DNA of 12,576 bases from UBA10107 sp964572885 (GTDB lineage Archaea; Nanobdellota; Nanobdellia; Woesearchaeales; UBA10107). Position 1 is the stretch's first letter; the number at the start of each line of letters is the position of its first letter. Positions 6,059-11,545 of the stretch are shown here, piece by piece. Where the stretch lies: assembly GCA_964572885.1 (NCBI GenBank), contig CAZNFC010000021.1, forward strand, positions 1 to 12,576, given 5' to 3'. The notes under the pieces were generated by a model. The model was not told the origin of the DNA. It saw only the letters and a list, made by a program, of their open reading frames with translations, and searched no databases. The position numbers and the translations under genes are program-made.

Positions 6059-6109
6059 TTGCCGACACGGCAAGACAAAGTCCCGTCTAATGTCATTCGG
6101 AGAATGACA
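6059..6109. repeat. two hairpins in a GC-richer island between adk and the LAGLIDADG gene
   Basis: TTGCCG-ACA-CGGCAA (6059-6073) is a 6-bp perfect hairpin. TGTCATTC-GGA-GAATGACA (6091-6109) is an 8-bp perfect hairpin. The segment from 6059 to about 6130 is clearly richer in GC than its flanks. It could be the edge of a mobile element, a small RNA or a transcript end. No family is recognised. Confidence 0.55.
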
Positions 6110-6136
6110 CACCACAGGACAACTGCGAACAAAGTT

Positions 6137-6142
6137 TTTAAA
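6137..6142 (+). promoter_or_regulatory. TATA box of the LAGLIDADG gene
   Basis: TTTAAA is centred about 25 bases before the ATG at 6165 in leaderless spacing, so the endonuclease gene carries its own promoter. Confidence 0.5.
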
Positions 6143-6164
6143 TTGAAATTCCTTTATAGTCAAT

Positions 6165-6926
6165 ATGGAATTTAATTTATCAAACATTGAACTAAGTAAA
6201 AATGACCTTAAAAGAAATATCAAACTACCAAATCAATTGACTAAAGAATTGGCTGAACTTATTGGAATAATCATCGGTGATGGGCATATTAGTATTAATC
6301 ATGGATTTCTGAGCAATGGAGACGGCTACGTCAGATATAACATCAATATTGCAGGAAATAGTGATGAGGAACAATATCTTAAATATGTAATGAATCTCTT
6401 TAATTCTCTATTTAATCTAAAATTAGTTTACAAGAAAGTTCCAGATTCTAAGTCTGCAATTCTAAGAATTCACTCAAAAGGACTCGTTCAATTCCTGAAT
6501 GAAATATGTGAAATACCATTAGGCAGAAAAACAGATATAGTATTTATTCCGGAAATAGTCAAAAATTCTAATGAAGATATAAAATATGCTTTCTTGAGGG
6601 GGTTGGCTGATACTGACTTTTCAGTTTGCTTCAAAAATAGAACAGGGAAAGGCCATAATTACCCGGTGATAAAAGGAAGTTTCAAAAGCAGGATATTAAT
6701 ACAAAATCTTGAGAATTTATTTAAAGAACTTGATTTCAAGTATTGTGTTTGTTACGATCAGGAACGACCTGATAAGAGATTTTCCACTACTACCATTCAC
6801 AGCATATACCTAAATGGAACAAATAACTCTGAAAAATGGATGGATAAAATAGGATTCTCTAATTCAAAATTTCAGAGAAAAGTAGAAAAATGGCAAAAAG
6901 ATGGCGTTTGCCCACCAGGATATTGA
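6165..6926 (+). CDS. free-standing LAGLIDADG-family homing endonuclease
   Basis: This 253-residue protein has two LAGLIDADG motifs, so it should work as a single-chain enzyme. Motif 1 is LIGIIIGDG (residues 32-40, acidic D39). Motif 2 is LRGLADTDF (144-152, acidic D151). Both catalytic acidic residues are present, but the last Gly of motif 2 is Phe. Between and after the motifs come the usual alpha-beta-beta-alpha blocks, including LRIHSKGLVQFLNEI and IYLNGTNNSEKWMDKIGFSN. The C-terminal EKWQKDGVCPPGY is a tail I associate with stand-alone archaeal members. The gene is not in an intron or intein. Its stop ends two bases from the 3' end of the oppositely oriented tRNA-Thr, and it follows a GC-richer hairpin island. 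It may therefore be a mobile gene or a relic of a larger element. The target site is unknown. Confidence 0.85.
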   Translation: MEFNLSNIELSKNDLKRNIKLPNQLTKELAELIGIIIGDGHISINHGFLSNGDGYVRYNINIAGNSDEEQYLKYVMNLFNSLFNLKLVYKKVPDSKSAILRIHSKGLVQFLNEICEIPLGRKTDIVFIPEIVKNSNEDIKYAFLRGLADTDFSVCFKNRTGKGHNYPVIKGSFKSRILIQNLENLFKELDFKYCVCYDQERPDKRFSTTTIHSIYLNGTNNSEKWMDKIGFSNSKFQRKVEKWQKDGVCPPGY

Positions 6927-6928
6927 AA

Positions 6929-7001
6929 AGCCTCTGCCGCGAGTTGCACACGGGACCTTCGGTTTACAAAACCGACGCAATAGCTACTATGCTACAGAGG
7001 C
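6929..7001 (-). tRNA. tRNA-Thr (anticodon TGT) with a non-canonical elbow
   Basis: This is a 73-base cloverleaf. The acceptor GCCTCTG pairs with CAGAGGC in seven perfect pairs. The anticodon arm is TCGGT, TTTGTAA, ACCGA with TGT at 34-36, for ACA codons. The T stem is CCGTG with CGCGG. The discriminator is T, which many archaeal tRNA-Thr use, and no CCA is encoded. The oddities are in the elbow. The D loop AGTAGCTA has C where G19 is expected, and the T loop TGCAACT has G where T55 is expected. The D stem has a T13-T22 mismatch. The two loop changes would allow G18-C56 and C19-G55 Watson-Crick pairs. A TATA box at 7026-7031 lies 27 bases upstream, and an oligo-T run follows. It may be functional or a decaying copy. 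Confidence 0.85.
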
Positions 7002-7025
7002 ATAGAATAACCAACTTATATGTGG

Positions 7026-7031
7026 TTTAAA
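7026..7031 (-). promoter_or_regulatory. TATA box of tRNA-Thr
   Basis: TTTAAA is centred about 27 bases from the tRNA 5' end at 7001. Confidence 0.5.
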
Positions 7032-7054
7032 TAGCTTACGAAGGCGTATTAGAA

Positions 7055-7648
7055 CTACATTATGCCTTTAGGAGGCTGGGAAACAGTCTCTTCAGGAAAG
7101 CTTGACTCAAGCTTGAACCACTGTTTAAGCATGGAATGGAATCTGTAAGCATCCACATACAATCCTTCGATATGAGCATCTATCTCTTTCTTGTATATTT
7201 TTTTCCTGAAGACATCTGCAATCAATCCTGTCAATTTTCCTCTCTTCCATTCATCCTTGAAATCCATCTCAAGCATAGGAGTTATGAAAAATTCAACTTC
7301 CATCTTATTTACTGATGCTTTCTTTCCTTTAGTCATGACTTCCATAGATTTTGCATCTCCCAAGAAATGCGCATCTACATGCAATCTATATCTCAAAAAA
7401 GAAGTGTCTTTATTCGTTCCTTTAGGGTATCTGATGTATCTCCACCACCACCAAGAATCAAGGAAGCTTCCTCCTGATCTTAAGACATGGCTGTAAAGAA
7501 CTTCCTGGCAATTATCATCTCCTGTTTCATCCTGGTCAATATAATAGTTCTCTTTGAACCATTCAGTCATTGCCACGACCATATCCTTCATGTTGAAAGT
7601 ATCCTTTACTTTCAATCTCATCGGATAAAGATCAATGTATTCAGGCAT
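7055..7648 (-). CDS. conserved-looking hypothetical protein, soluble
   Basis: I do not recognise this 197-residue protein. It begins MPEYIDLYPMRLKVKDTFNM and reads like an alpha+beta domain with alternating hydrophobic strands (FLRYRLHVDAHFLG and KMEVEFFITPMLEMDF). There is a run of four Trp in SWWWWRYIRYPKG (about residues 66-78). Several Asp/Glu/His residues are present, but no clear metal-binding or catalytic motif. No signal peptide, membrane segment or zinc site is seen. A TATA box (TTATAAA around 7673-7679) lies about 28 bases upstream, so the start is well supported and the gene is monocistronic. It is divergent from the OBG-type GTPase gene, with 77 bases between starts. Confidence 0.7.
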   Translation of the reverse strand: MPEYIDLYPMRLKVKDTFNMKDMVVAMTEWFKENYYIDQDETGDDNCQEVLYSHVLRSGGSFLDSWWWWRYIRYPKGTNKDTSFLRYRLHVDAHFLGDAKSMEVMTKGKKASVNKMEVEFFITPMLEMDFKDEWKRGKLTGLIADVFRKKIYKKEIDAHIEGLYVDAYRFHSMLKQWFKLESSFPEETVSQPPKGIM

Positions 7649-7672
7649 AGCTAACTATAACTTAAAAAGAGG

Positions 7673-7679
7673 TTATAAA
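7673..7679 (-). promoter_or_regulatory. TATA box of the 7055-7648 hypothetical gene
   Basis: TTTATAA on the minus strand is centred about 28 bases before the ATG at 7648. Confidence 0.45.
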
Positions 7680-7696
7680 GATTGCGGTGGTAAAGC

Positions 7697-7704
7697 TTAT
7701 ATAA
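7697..7704 (+). promoter_or_regulatory. TATA box of the OBG-type GTPase gene
   Basis: TTATATAA is centred about 25 bases before the ATG at 7726. It lies in the same 77-base divergent gap as the hypothetical gene's promoter. Confidence 0.5.
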
Positions 7705-7725
7705 TAAGTAAAAGGCTCTAAGAAT

Positions 7726-8919
7726 ATGATAATAGGAATTGTGGGAAAACCATCAACCGGAAAATCAACTTTTTTTAATGCTGCTACATTAGCCGGAGCT
7801 GAGATGGCATCTTATCCTTTTACTACAATAAAGGCAAATCATGCTGTCGGGTTTGTGAAATTGGATTGTGTGGATAAATTCTTCGGAAAGCAATGCAATC
7901 CAAGATTCGGGTATTGCATCAATCATAATCGTTTTGTACCTGTTGATCTGATGGATATTGCAGGATTGGTTCCAGGAGCGCATGAAGGACTCGGGATGGG
8001 AAACCAGTTTCTTGAAGACATAAGGCAGGCAAATGCTTGCATACATATTGTTGATGCTTCTGGAAGCACAAATGAAAAAGGAGAATCTGTTACACCATTG
8101 AGTTATAACCCTGTGAATGACGTCAGATTTTTGGAAGAGGAATTGAATTACTGGTATCTTGGGGTAATCAAGAAAGGATGGGAGAAATCAGCCCGTCAGA
8201 TGGTACAGGAAAAGACAGAAGCATACAAGGTCATCGCAAAGCAGATGAGTGCATTTGGAGTCACTGAAGAATTGTCGAAGGAGATCGTCGAGAAATTAAG
8301 ATTGAAAGACAAATTGCCCACCACATGGACGGAAGAAGAGATTTTTAATTTAGCAAAAAGATTCAGAGAGATAACGAAGCCTGTTCTTATTGCAGCAAAC
8401 AAGATTGATGTCCCAGGAACTGAAAAGAATATTGAGATATTGAAGAAAGAGTTTCCTAAATACAATATCGTGCCTTGCTCTGCTGAAAGTGAATTAGCAT
8501 TGAGACAGGCAGCAAAACATGGAGTGATTGATTATATACCAGGTGAAGGTGATTTCACTATAAAAGGTGAGGTAAATGATAATCAGAGAAAAGCATTGGA
8601 ATTTATCAGAGAGAACATATTGAAGAAATATGGAAGCACAGGAGTGCAGCAAGTGTTAAATTCCGCTGTGTTTGATTTCTTGAAATATGTTGCAATATAT
8701 CCTGGCGGAGTCGGAAAACTTACAGATTCTGAAGGAAGAACATTGCCTGATTGTTTCCTTATGCCTCCTGGAACAACTGCTCTTGATTTTGCTTATAAAT
8801 TACACACTGACTTTGGAAAGAATTTTATCAGAGCCATAAATGTCAAGACAAAGATGAGCATAGGAAAAGATGTTGCTTTACATAACGGAGATGTTGTTGA
8901 GATAGTTTCTGGTAAGTGA
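7726..8919 (+). CDS. OBG/YchF-family GTPase with C-terminal TGS domain
   Basis: This 397-residue P-loop NTPase belongs to the Obg-related family that includes YchF/OLA1. Members usually bind ribosomes or translation factors. The N-terminal G domain has G1 GKPSTGKST (7-14), G3 DIAGLVPGAHEG (77-88) and G4 NKID (225-228), with SAES near 258 as G5. A helical/coiled insertion lies between G3 and G4. The last 75 or so residues form a TGS domain (CFLMPPGTTALDFAYKLHTD to HNGDVVEIVSG). The intact NKxD suggests GTP specificity, unlike bacterial YchF, whose altered G4 favours ATP. Length and order fit the archaeal members. It is followed by a separately promoted small gene. Confidence 0.92.
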   Translation: MIIGIVGKPSTGKSTFFNAATLAGAEMASYPFTTIKANHAVGFVKLDCVDKFFGKQCNPRFGYCINHNRFVPVDLMDIAGLVPGAHEGLGMGNQFLEDIRQANACIHIVDASGSTNEKGESVTPLSYNPVNDVRFLEEELNYWYLGVIKKGWEKSARQMVQEKTEAYKVIAKQMSAFGVTEELSKEIVEKLRLKDKLPTTWTEEEIFNLAKRFREITKPVLIAANKIDVPGTEKNIEILKKEFPKYNIVPCSAESELALRQAAKHGVIDYIPGEGDFTIKGEVNDNQRKALEFIRENILKKYGSTGVQQVLNSAVFDFLKYVAIYPGGVGKLTDSEGRTLPDCFLMPPGTTALDFAYKLHTDFGKNFIRAINVKTKMSIGKDVALHNGDVVEIVSGK

Positions 8920-8929
8920 CAAGAAAAAC

Positions 8930-8938
8930 TTTATTAAA
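8930..8938 (+). promoter_or_regulatory. TATA box of the small winged-helix-like gene
   Basis: TTTATTAAA is centred 25 bases before the ATG at 8959. It starts 11 bases after the stop of the GTPase gene. Confidence 0.5.
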
Positions 8939-8958
8939 GTGCTGCAATTAACATAACT

Positions 8959-9330
8959 ATGGGAAATGTTTCTTCGCCCGAACAGGTTGATAGAGTTGGA
9001 ATAACTTATGCACTATTGCTTGATATCGTCTCAAGAGAAGGTTCAGTAAGTGAAGACTGCATAGAGAAGAGGTTAGATGGATTATGGAAAAAAGTTACAA
9101 AGGATGTTCCTGATTTTTCTATGGATTATGGAAATTTGGACGTGAGTGATGGAAACAGTCCTGGACTGGGAGATGCGCTAAGACTACTTCAGGCATATGA
9201 TTGGATATCTATCGCAACCTGGGAAAACGGCAATCCGAAATACAGGATAACTCCTGCAGGAAGCGGAAAAATCGCAGAATGCAGAGATTCTGTAAAGAAA
9301 GCTATTGGTTATGAACTTCATCCTGTTTAA
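8959..9330 (+). CDS. small hypothetical protein, possibly winged-helix DNA-binding
   Basis: This 123-residue acidic protein has no strong family match. The first helix (VGITYALLLDIVSREGSV) and the segment LGDALRLLQAYDWISIATWE, followed by the hairpin-like GNPKYRITPAGSGKIAE, are typical of winged-helix domains. There the final strand often reads YRITPAG. The middle is unusual and polar (PDFSMDYGNLDVSDGNSPG) and is probably a loop. No Cys pair or membrane segment is seen. It has its own TATA box, so it need not share a role with the upstream GTPase. It ends 4 bases before the convergent oapC gene. The DNA-binding idea is an inference. Confidence 0.68.
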   Translation: MGNVSSPEQVDRVGITYALLLDIVSREGSVSEDCIEKRLDGLWKKVTKDVPDFSMDYGNLDVSDGNSPGLGDALRLLQAYDWISIATWENGNPKYRITPAGSGKIAECRDSVKKAIGYELHPV

Positions 9331-9334
9331 GACC

Positions 9335-9712
9335 TTATTTCATTCCAAATGCACTATTCAGATCAATCACATACTTCCCTTCGCCGATTTTAAAAATAAG
9401 TGGATCTTTCTTGAATAATCTGACCAGATCCAATTCAAATTTGCCAGGTTCAACTGAACGAATCGATTCAACATCAAGAACTACAGGAACGTCTTTGTCC
9501 GGATCTACATCAAGTAATGTATAAACTTCTTTCTCCATCTCCACTTTCTCGACAGGAGTCAGATTTTTAATGGCTTCAAGAGTCTCTTCGGCCTGCTTAA
9601 GCTTCTCTTTCCTGACAAAGAAAAACATCTTAGCGCCGCAGGAACAACCTTTTAGAATCTCGTCTGAACCATCAGGATAGAACTTATTGCATCTTACGCA
9701 TTGATGAGGCAT
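9335..9712 (-). CDS. oapC: zinc-ribbon protein of the OapC family (DUF2072-like)
   Basis: This 125-residue protein has an N-terminal zinc ribbon, CVRC (C5, C8) and CSC (C23, C25), in the form MPHQCVRCNKFYPDG to LKGCSCGAKMFFFVR. A charged helical linker (KLKQAEETLEAIKNLTPVEK) follows. The C-terminal strand-rich region (VLDVESIRSVEPGKFELDL to IGEGKYVIDLNSAFG) is typical of the archaeal zinc-ribbon DUF2072/COG3364 family. In haloarchaea this family is called OapC because the gene lies near a replication origin. The molecular role is not established. It is the last gene of an oapA-oapB-oapC run, and its ATG follows directly on the stop of a short in-frame ORF. The symbol rests on family and gene order. 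Confidence 0.82.
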   Translation of the reverse strand: MPHQCVRCNKFYPDGSDEILKGCSCGAKMFFFVRKEKLKQAEETLEAIKNLTPVEKVEMEKEVYTLLDVDPDKDVPVVLDVESIRSVEPGKFELDLVRLFKKDPLIFKIGEGKYVIDLNSAFGMK

Positions 9713-9814
9713 TTATTTCAACTCCATTAGCTTTGCCATCGGCTCGGCTTGTAATTCTGCAATATAAAGCGTCGTTCTCTCTGGAACCTCGAACGTCGCT
9801 TCATGATTTGACAT
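9713..9814 (-). CDS. possible 33-residue small protein between oapB and oapC
   Basis: From an ATG at 9814 this ORF encodes MSNHEATFEVPERTTLYIAE and ends MAKLMELK. Its stop directly touches the oapC start. The same frame stays open back to the oapB stop, giving 45 codons, so non-ATG starts such as TTG are possible. Its composition is that of a normal acidic, soluble peptide, and it fills an otherwise unexplained 137-base gap inside a tight operon. Against it, no ribosome-binding site is visible, and the segment holds long inverted repeats that could be the real function. I recognise no family. Confidence 0.35.
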   Translation of the reverse strand: MSNHEATFEVPERTTLYIAELQAEPMAKLMELK

Positions 9815-9842
9815 TTGAGAGCCTCGCAAAGTGATGGCAAAG
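9731..9842. repeat. nested inverted repeats in the oapB-oapC gap
   Basis: The outer arms are CTTTGCCATC (9731-9740) and its exact complement GATGGCAAAG (9833-9842). The inner arms, 9767-9777 and 9791-9801 (AAGCGTCGTTC and GAACGTCGCTT), pair at 10 of 11 positions around a 13-base loop. Together they could fold the 112-base gap into a two-level stem in RNA. Confidence 0.6.
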
Positions 9843-9850
9843 AAGCCGCA

Positions 9851-10231
9851 TTATCTCCTCTTCTTATCTTTAGCCAATAACAATTGTATTTTGTTAGGAT
9901 CTTTCTTTATTGATTTGATGACGCTTGCAGGACCTATTATTGTCAATCCCGCTCTTTCACCAAGAACTGCATTGATGAAATCATCTCTTATCTTATTCAA
10001 TCCTGTTCCTCTGCTGTGTGCAGGATTTATCACAGCAAGTTCGATTCCTTTGAATTCTTTATTTATCTCTTCCATTGTCGTCTTAATCAATTCAGTCTCT
10101 TCTTCTTTCTTGAGTCTTCCCTGCAATAATGCGATCTTCCCTTCTTTTGCTACATTTAATAATTTCCTGATCTTTCCCAAAGAAGTAAGTCCTTCAATTT
10201 CTGAATAAGGGACTATCTGTATCGTTACCAT
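9851..10231 (-). CDS. oapB: OapB-family protein (DUF2073-like)
   Basis: This 126-residue alpha/beta protein begins MVTIQIVPYSEIEGLTSLGK. It continues with IRKLLNVAKEGKIALLQGRL, EETELIKTTMEEINKEF, GIELAVINPAHSRGTGLNKI and LTIIGPASVIKSIKKDPNKI, and ends in a basic tail, KDKKRR. These match what I recall of archaeal DUF2073 proteins, which lie next to an Era-like GTPase and a zinc-ribbon protein as OapB. The ATG follows the oapA stop with no gap, so the two are co-translated. The function is unknown. The basic tail would suit nucleic-acid contact, which is inference. The call rests partly on the clear identity of its neighbours. Confidence 0.75.
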   Translation of the reverse strand: MVTIQIVPYSEIEGLTSLGKIRKLLNVAKEGKIALLQGRLKKEEETELIKTTMEEINKEFKGIELAVINPAHSRGTGLNKIRDDFINAVLGERAGLTIIGPASVIKSIKKDPNKIQLLLAKDKKRR

Positions 10232-10864
10232 TCAGCCCACCAATGCGAACAATGCTTCATAAAAGCCGTCCATTCCTTTTCCTTTTTTAGCAGACATGCC
10301 TATCACGTCATATTGAGGAAATGCAGACTGCACTTTTTTAATATTGGCTTTTTTAAGATCAGTCTTGTTAGCCACTATCAGTACAGGAATATTTCTTGCG
10401 GCTAAATTGCCTATTATTGTGATATTGACCTGTGAATAAGGGTCTTTTGTAGCATCTAAAACAACCACGACAGCGTCCATCTCATCAATCCATTTGATCG
10501 CTTCTATGACTCCCTTTGTAGCTTCTTTTGCCCTTTGCTTGGCTTTTGCTTTCTGCATTCCTGATTTCAGGAATTCTTCATAATCTATTTTTGTGGCGAT
10601 TCCAGGAGTATCTGCTATCGTGAATGTTATTTCTTCTCCGTCATGTTCAACAGTGACTTCTTCTTTTGTGATTACTTTTCTTGTTTCGTGGGCAATCTCA
10701 GAAACCTTTCCTATTTCTTCTCCAATCCAGTCAAGACATATCTTGTTGGCTAATGTAGTCTTTCCTGCGTTCGGAGGACCGTAGAATCCCAGCCTTAAAT
10801 CTTTTCTGCGAGAAAATATGTCTCTAAATACCTTGTTTACGAATTTCTTGAAGATATCTAACAT
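10232..10864 (-). CDS. oapA: Era-like small GTP-binding protein OapA
   Basis: This 210-residue single-domain GTPase has G1 GPPNAGKTT (29-37), G3 DTPG (85-88), G4 NKTD (166-169) and G5 SAK (191-193). It opens with an amphipathic basic helix (MLDIFKKFVNKVFRDIFSRR) that could touch membrane or RNA. There is no KH domain, unlike Era itself. The insert between G3 and G4 is Lys/Ala-rich (KSGMQKAKAKQRAKEATKG). In haloarchaea the homologue is the first of three origin-associated genes, and the same order is kept here with oapB immediately downstream. Unlike most genes in this window it has a short leader. TTTATAAA at 10900-10907 predicts a start of transcription about 13 bases before the ATG, and GGTGGT lies three bases before the ATG as a weak ribosome-binding site. 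Confidence 0.85.
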   Translation of the reverse strand: MLDIFKKFVNKVFRDIFSRRKDLRLGFYGPPNAGKTTLANKICLDWIGEEIGKVSEIAHETRKVITKEEVTVEHDGEEITFTIADTPGIATKIDYEEFLKSGMQKAKAKQRAKEATKGVIEAIKWIDEMDAVVVVLDATKDPYSQVNITIIGNLAARNIPVLIVANKTDLKKANIKKVQSAFPQYDVIGMSAKKGKGMDGFYEALFALVG

Positions 10865-10867
10865 CTA

Positions 10868-10873
10868 ACCACC
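10868..10873 (-). promoter_or_regulatory. Shine-Dalgarno-like site of oapA
   Basis: GGTGGT lies three bases before the oapA ATG, within the short predicted leader. It partly matches the archaeal anti-SD complement GGAGGTGAT. This is the only gene here with such a site. Confidence 0.35.
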
Positions 10874-10899
10874 ACTTTGAAAAATGACCGCTAAACAAG

Positions 10900-10907
10900 T
10901 TTATAAA
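10900..10907 (-). promoter_or_regulatory. TATA box of the oap operon
   Basis: TTTATAAA is centred about 39 bases from the oapA ATG, so a transcript starting 26 bases downstream would carry a leader of about 13 bases. Confidence 0.5.
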
Positions 10908-10955
10908 GGTTGCGACAATCAATCATACTTTATAAGTGGATTACTTTTGCAAGGC

Positions 10956-10961
10956 TTTAAA
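10956..10961 (+). promoter_or_regulatory. TATA box of the UPF0175-like/PIN/HerA operon
   Basis: TTTAAA places the transcript start near 10984. That lies between the two candidate ATG codons at 10979 and 10988 and favours the second. Confidence 0.5.
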
Positions 10962-10978
10962 TAACTTATTCCTTATAA

Positions 10979-11545
10979 ATGATTTTTATGAATGACACCA
11001 TAAAAAAGGATATAATTTCTATTTTGAAGAGCGCAATTCCATTATTGGAAAAAGATGATTTTGCAGGACTTATTGAGATAAGCAATCATACAACTCATAA
11101 CGCTTCGATATATCAGGATAAATATTCCATACAAATTGCAGTAATTATCTACTCTTTATCAAAAATACTTGAAAGGGCAAAGATCGAGGAGATGAATATC
11201 TCCACAGATGTCGCGAAAATACTCCAAAGCGCTTTGGATTATATTGAAAGTGACAATTTTGAGAAATATGATTTTGAGATAAAACGAGTCTTGAAATTTG
11301 TTTCTGAAAAAGATGAAAAACTGCCGTTATACGTAAAAAGCGTAGTTGAAAAAGCAAATATAGCAAAAGCGAGCAGGATATACAGCCAGGGAATTTCTTT
11401 GGCAAGGACTGCAGAGATGCTTGGAGTCAACCAATGGGATTTGATGAGCTTTGTTGGAAAGACAAAGATTTCTGACCAGGAATACTTTCCTTTTGATGTT
11501 TCAAAAAGAATTGAGTTTACAAGGAAACTTTTCAGGATACAATGA
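10979..11545 (+). CDS. UPF0175-like HTH protein with a helical N-terminal domain, putative antitoxin
   Basis: The 188-residue protein is almost all helical. Residues 1-125 are an unrecognised helical domain. Residues 130-165 (KASRIYSQGISLARTAEMLG, then NQWDLMSFVGKTKISD) match the pattern of the UPF0175 helix-turn-helix, in which a helix ends in G-x-S, then A-A-E-x-x-G, then W-x-x-x-x. UPF0175 proteins are usually about 80-90 residues and pair with PIN nucleases, so the long N-terminal domain is an addition. The stop overlaps the start of the PIN gene by ATGA, as in toxin-antitoxin pairs. The promoter favours the ATG at 10988, giving 185 residues. Antitoxin function is inferred from the pair and not seen directly. 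Confidence 0.72.
   Translation: MIFMNDTIKKDIISILKSAIPLLEKDDFAGLIEISNHTTHNASIYQDKYSIQIAVIIYSLSKILERAKIEEMNISTDVAKILQSALDYIESDNFEKYDFEIKRVLKFVSEKDEKLPLYVKSVVEKANIAKASRIYSQGISLARTAEMLGVNQWDLMSFVGKTKISDQEYFPFDVSKRIEFTRKLFRIQ

Noticed and set aside
6059..6130. A third tRNA or an H/ACA guide RNA in the hairpin island
   Set aside because: No T arm, anticodon arm or guide pocket can be drawn. Only two simple hairpins are supported.
6930..7001. The tRNA read on the plus strand, with anticodon ACA
   Set aside because: The plus-strand cloverleaf lacks proper D and T arms and would need A34. The minus strand gives UGU, correct arms and a TATA box.
9831..10208. 125-codon plus-strand ORF antisense to oapB
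   Set aside because: oapB has a recognisable product and perfect operon spacing, so the antisense frame is a shadow.
9335..10231. Read-through fusion of oapB, the short ORF and oapC, which share one frame
   Set aside because: Two TAA stops separate them and each large protein has its own ATG. Shared frame can occur by chance and no recoding signal is seen.
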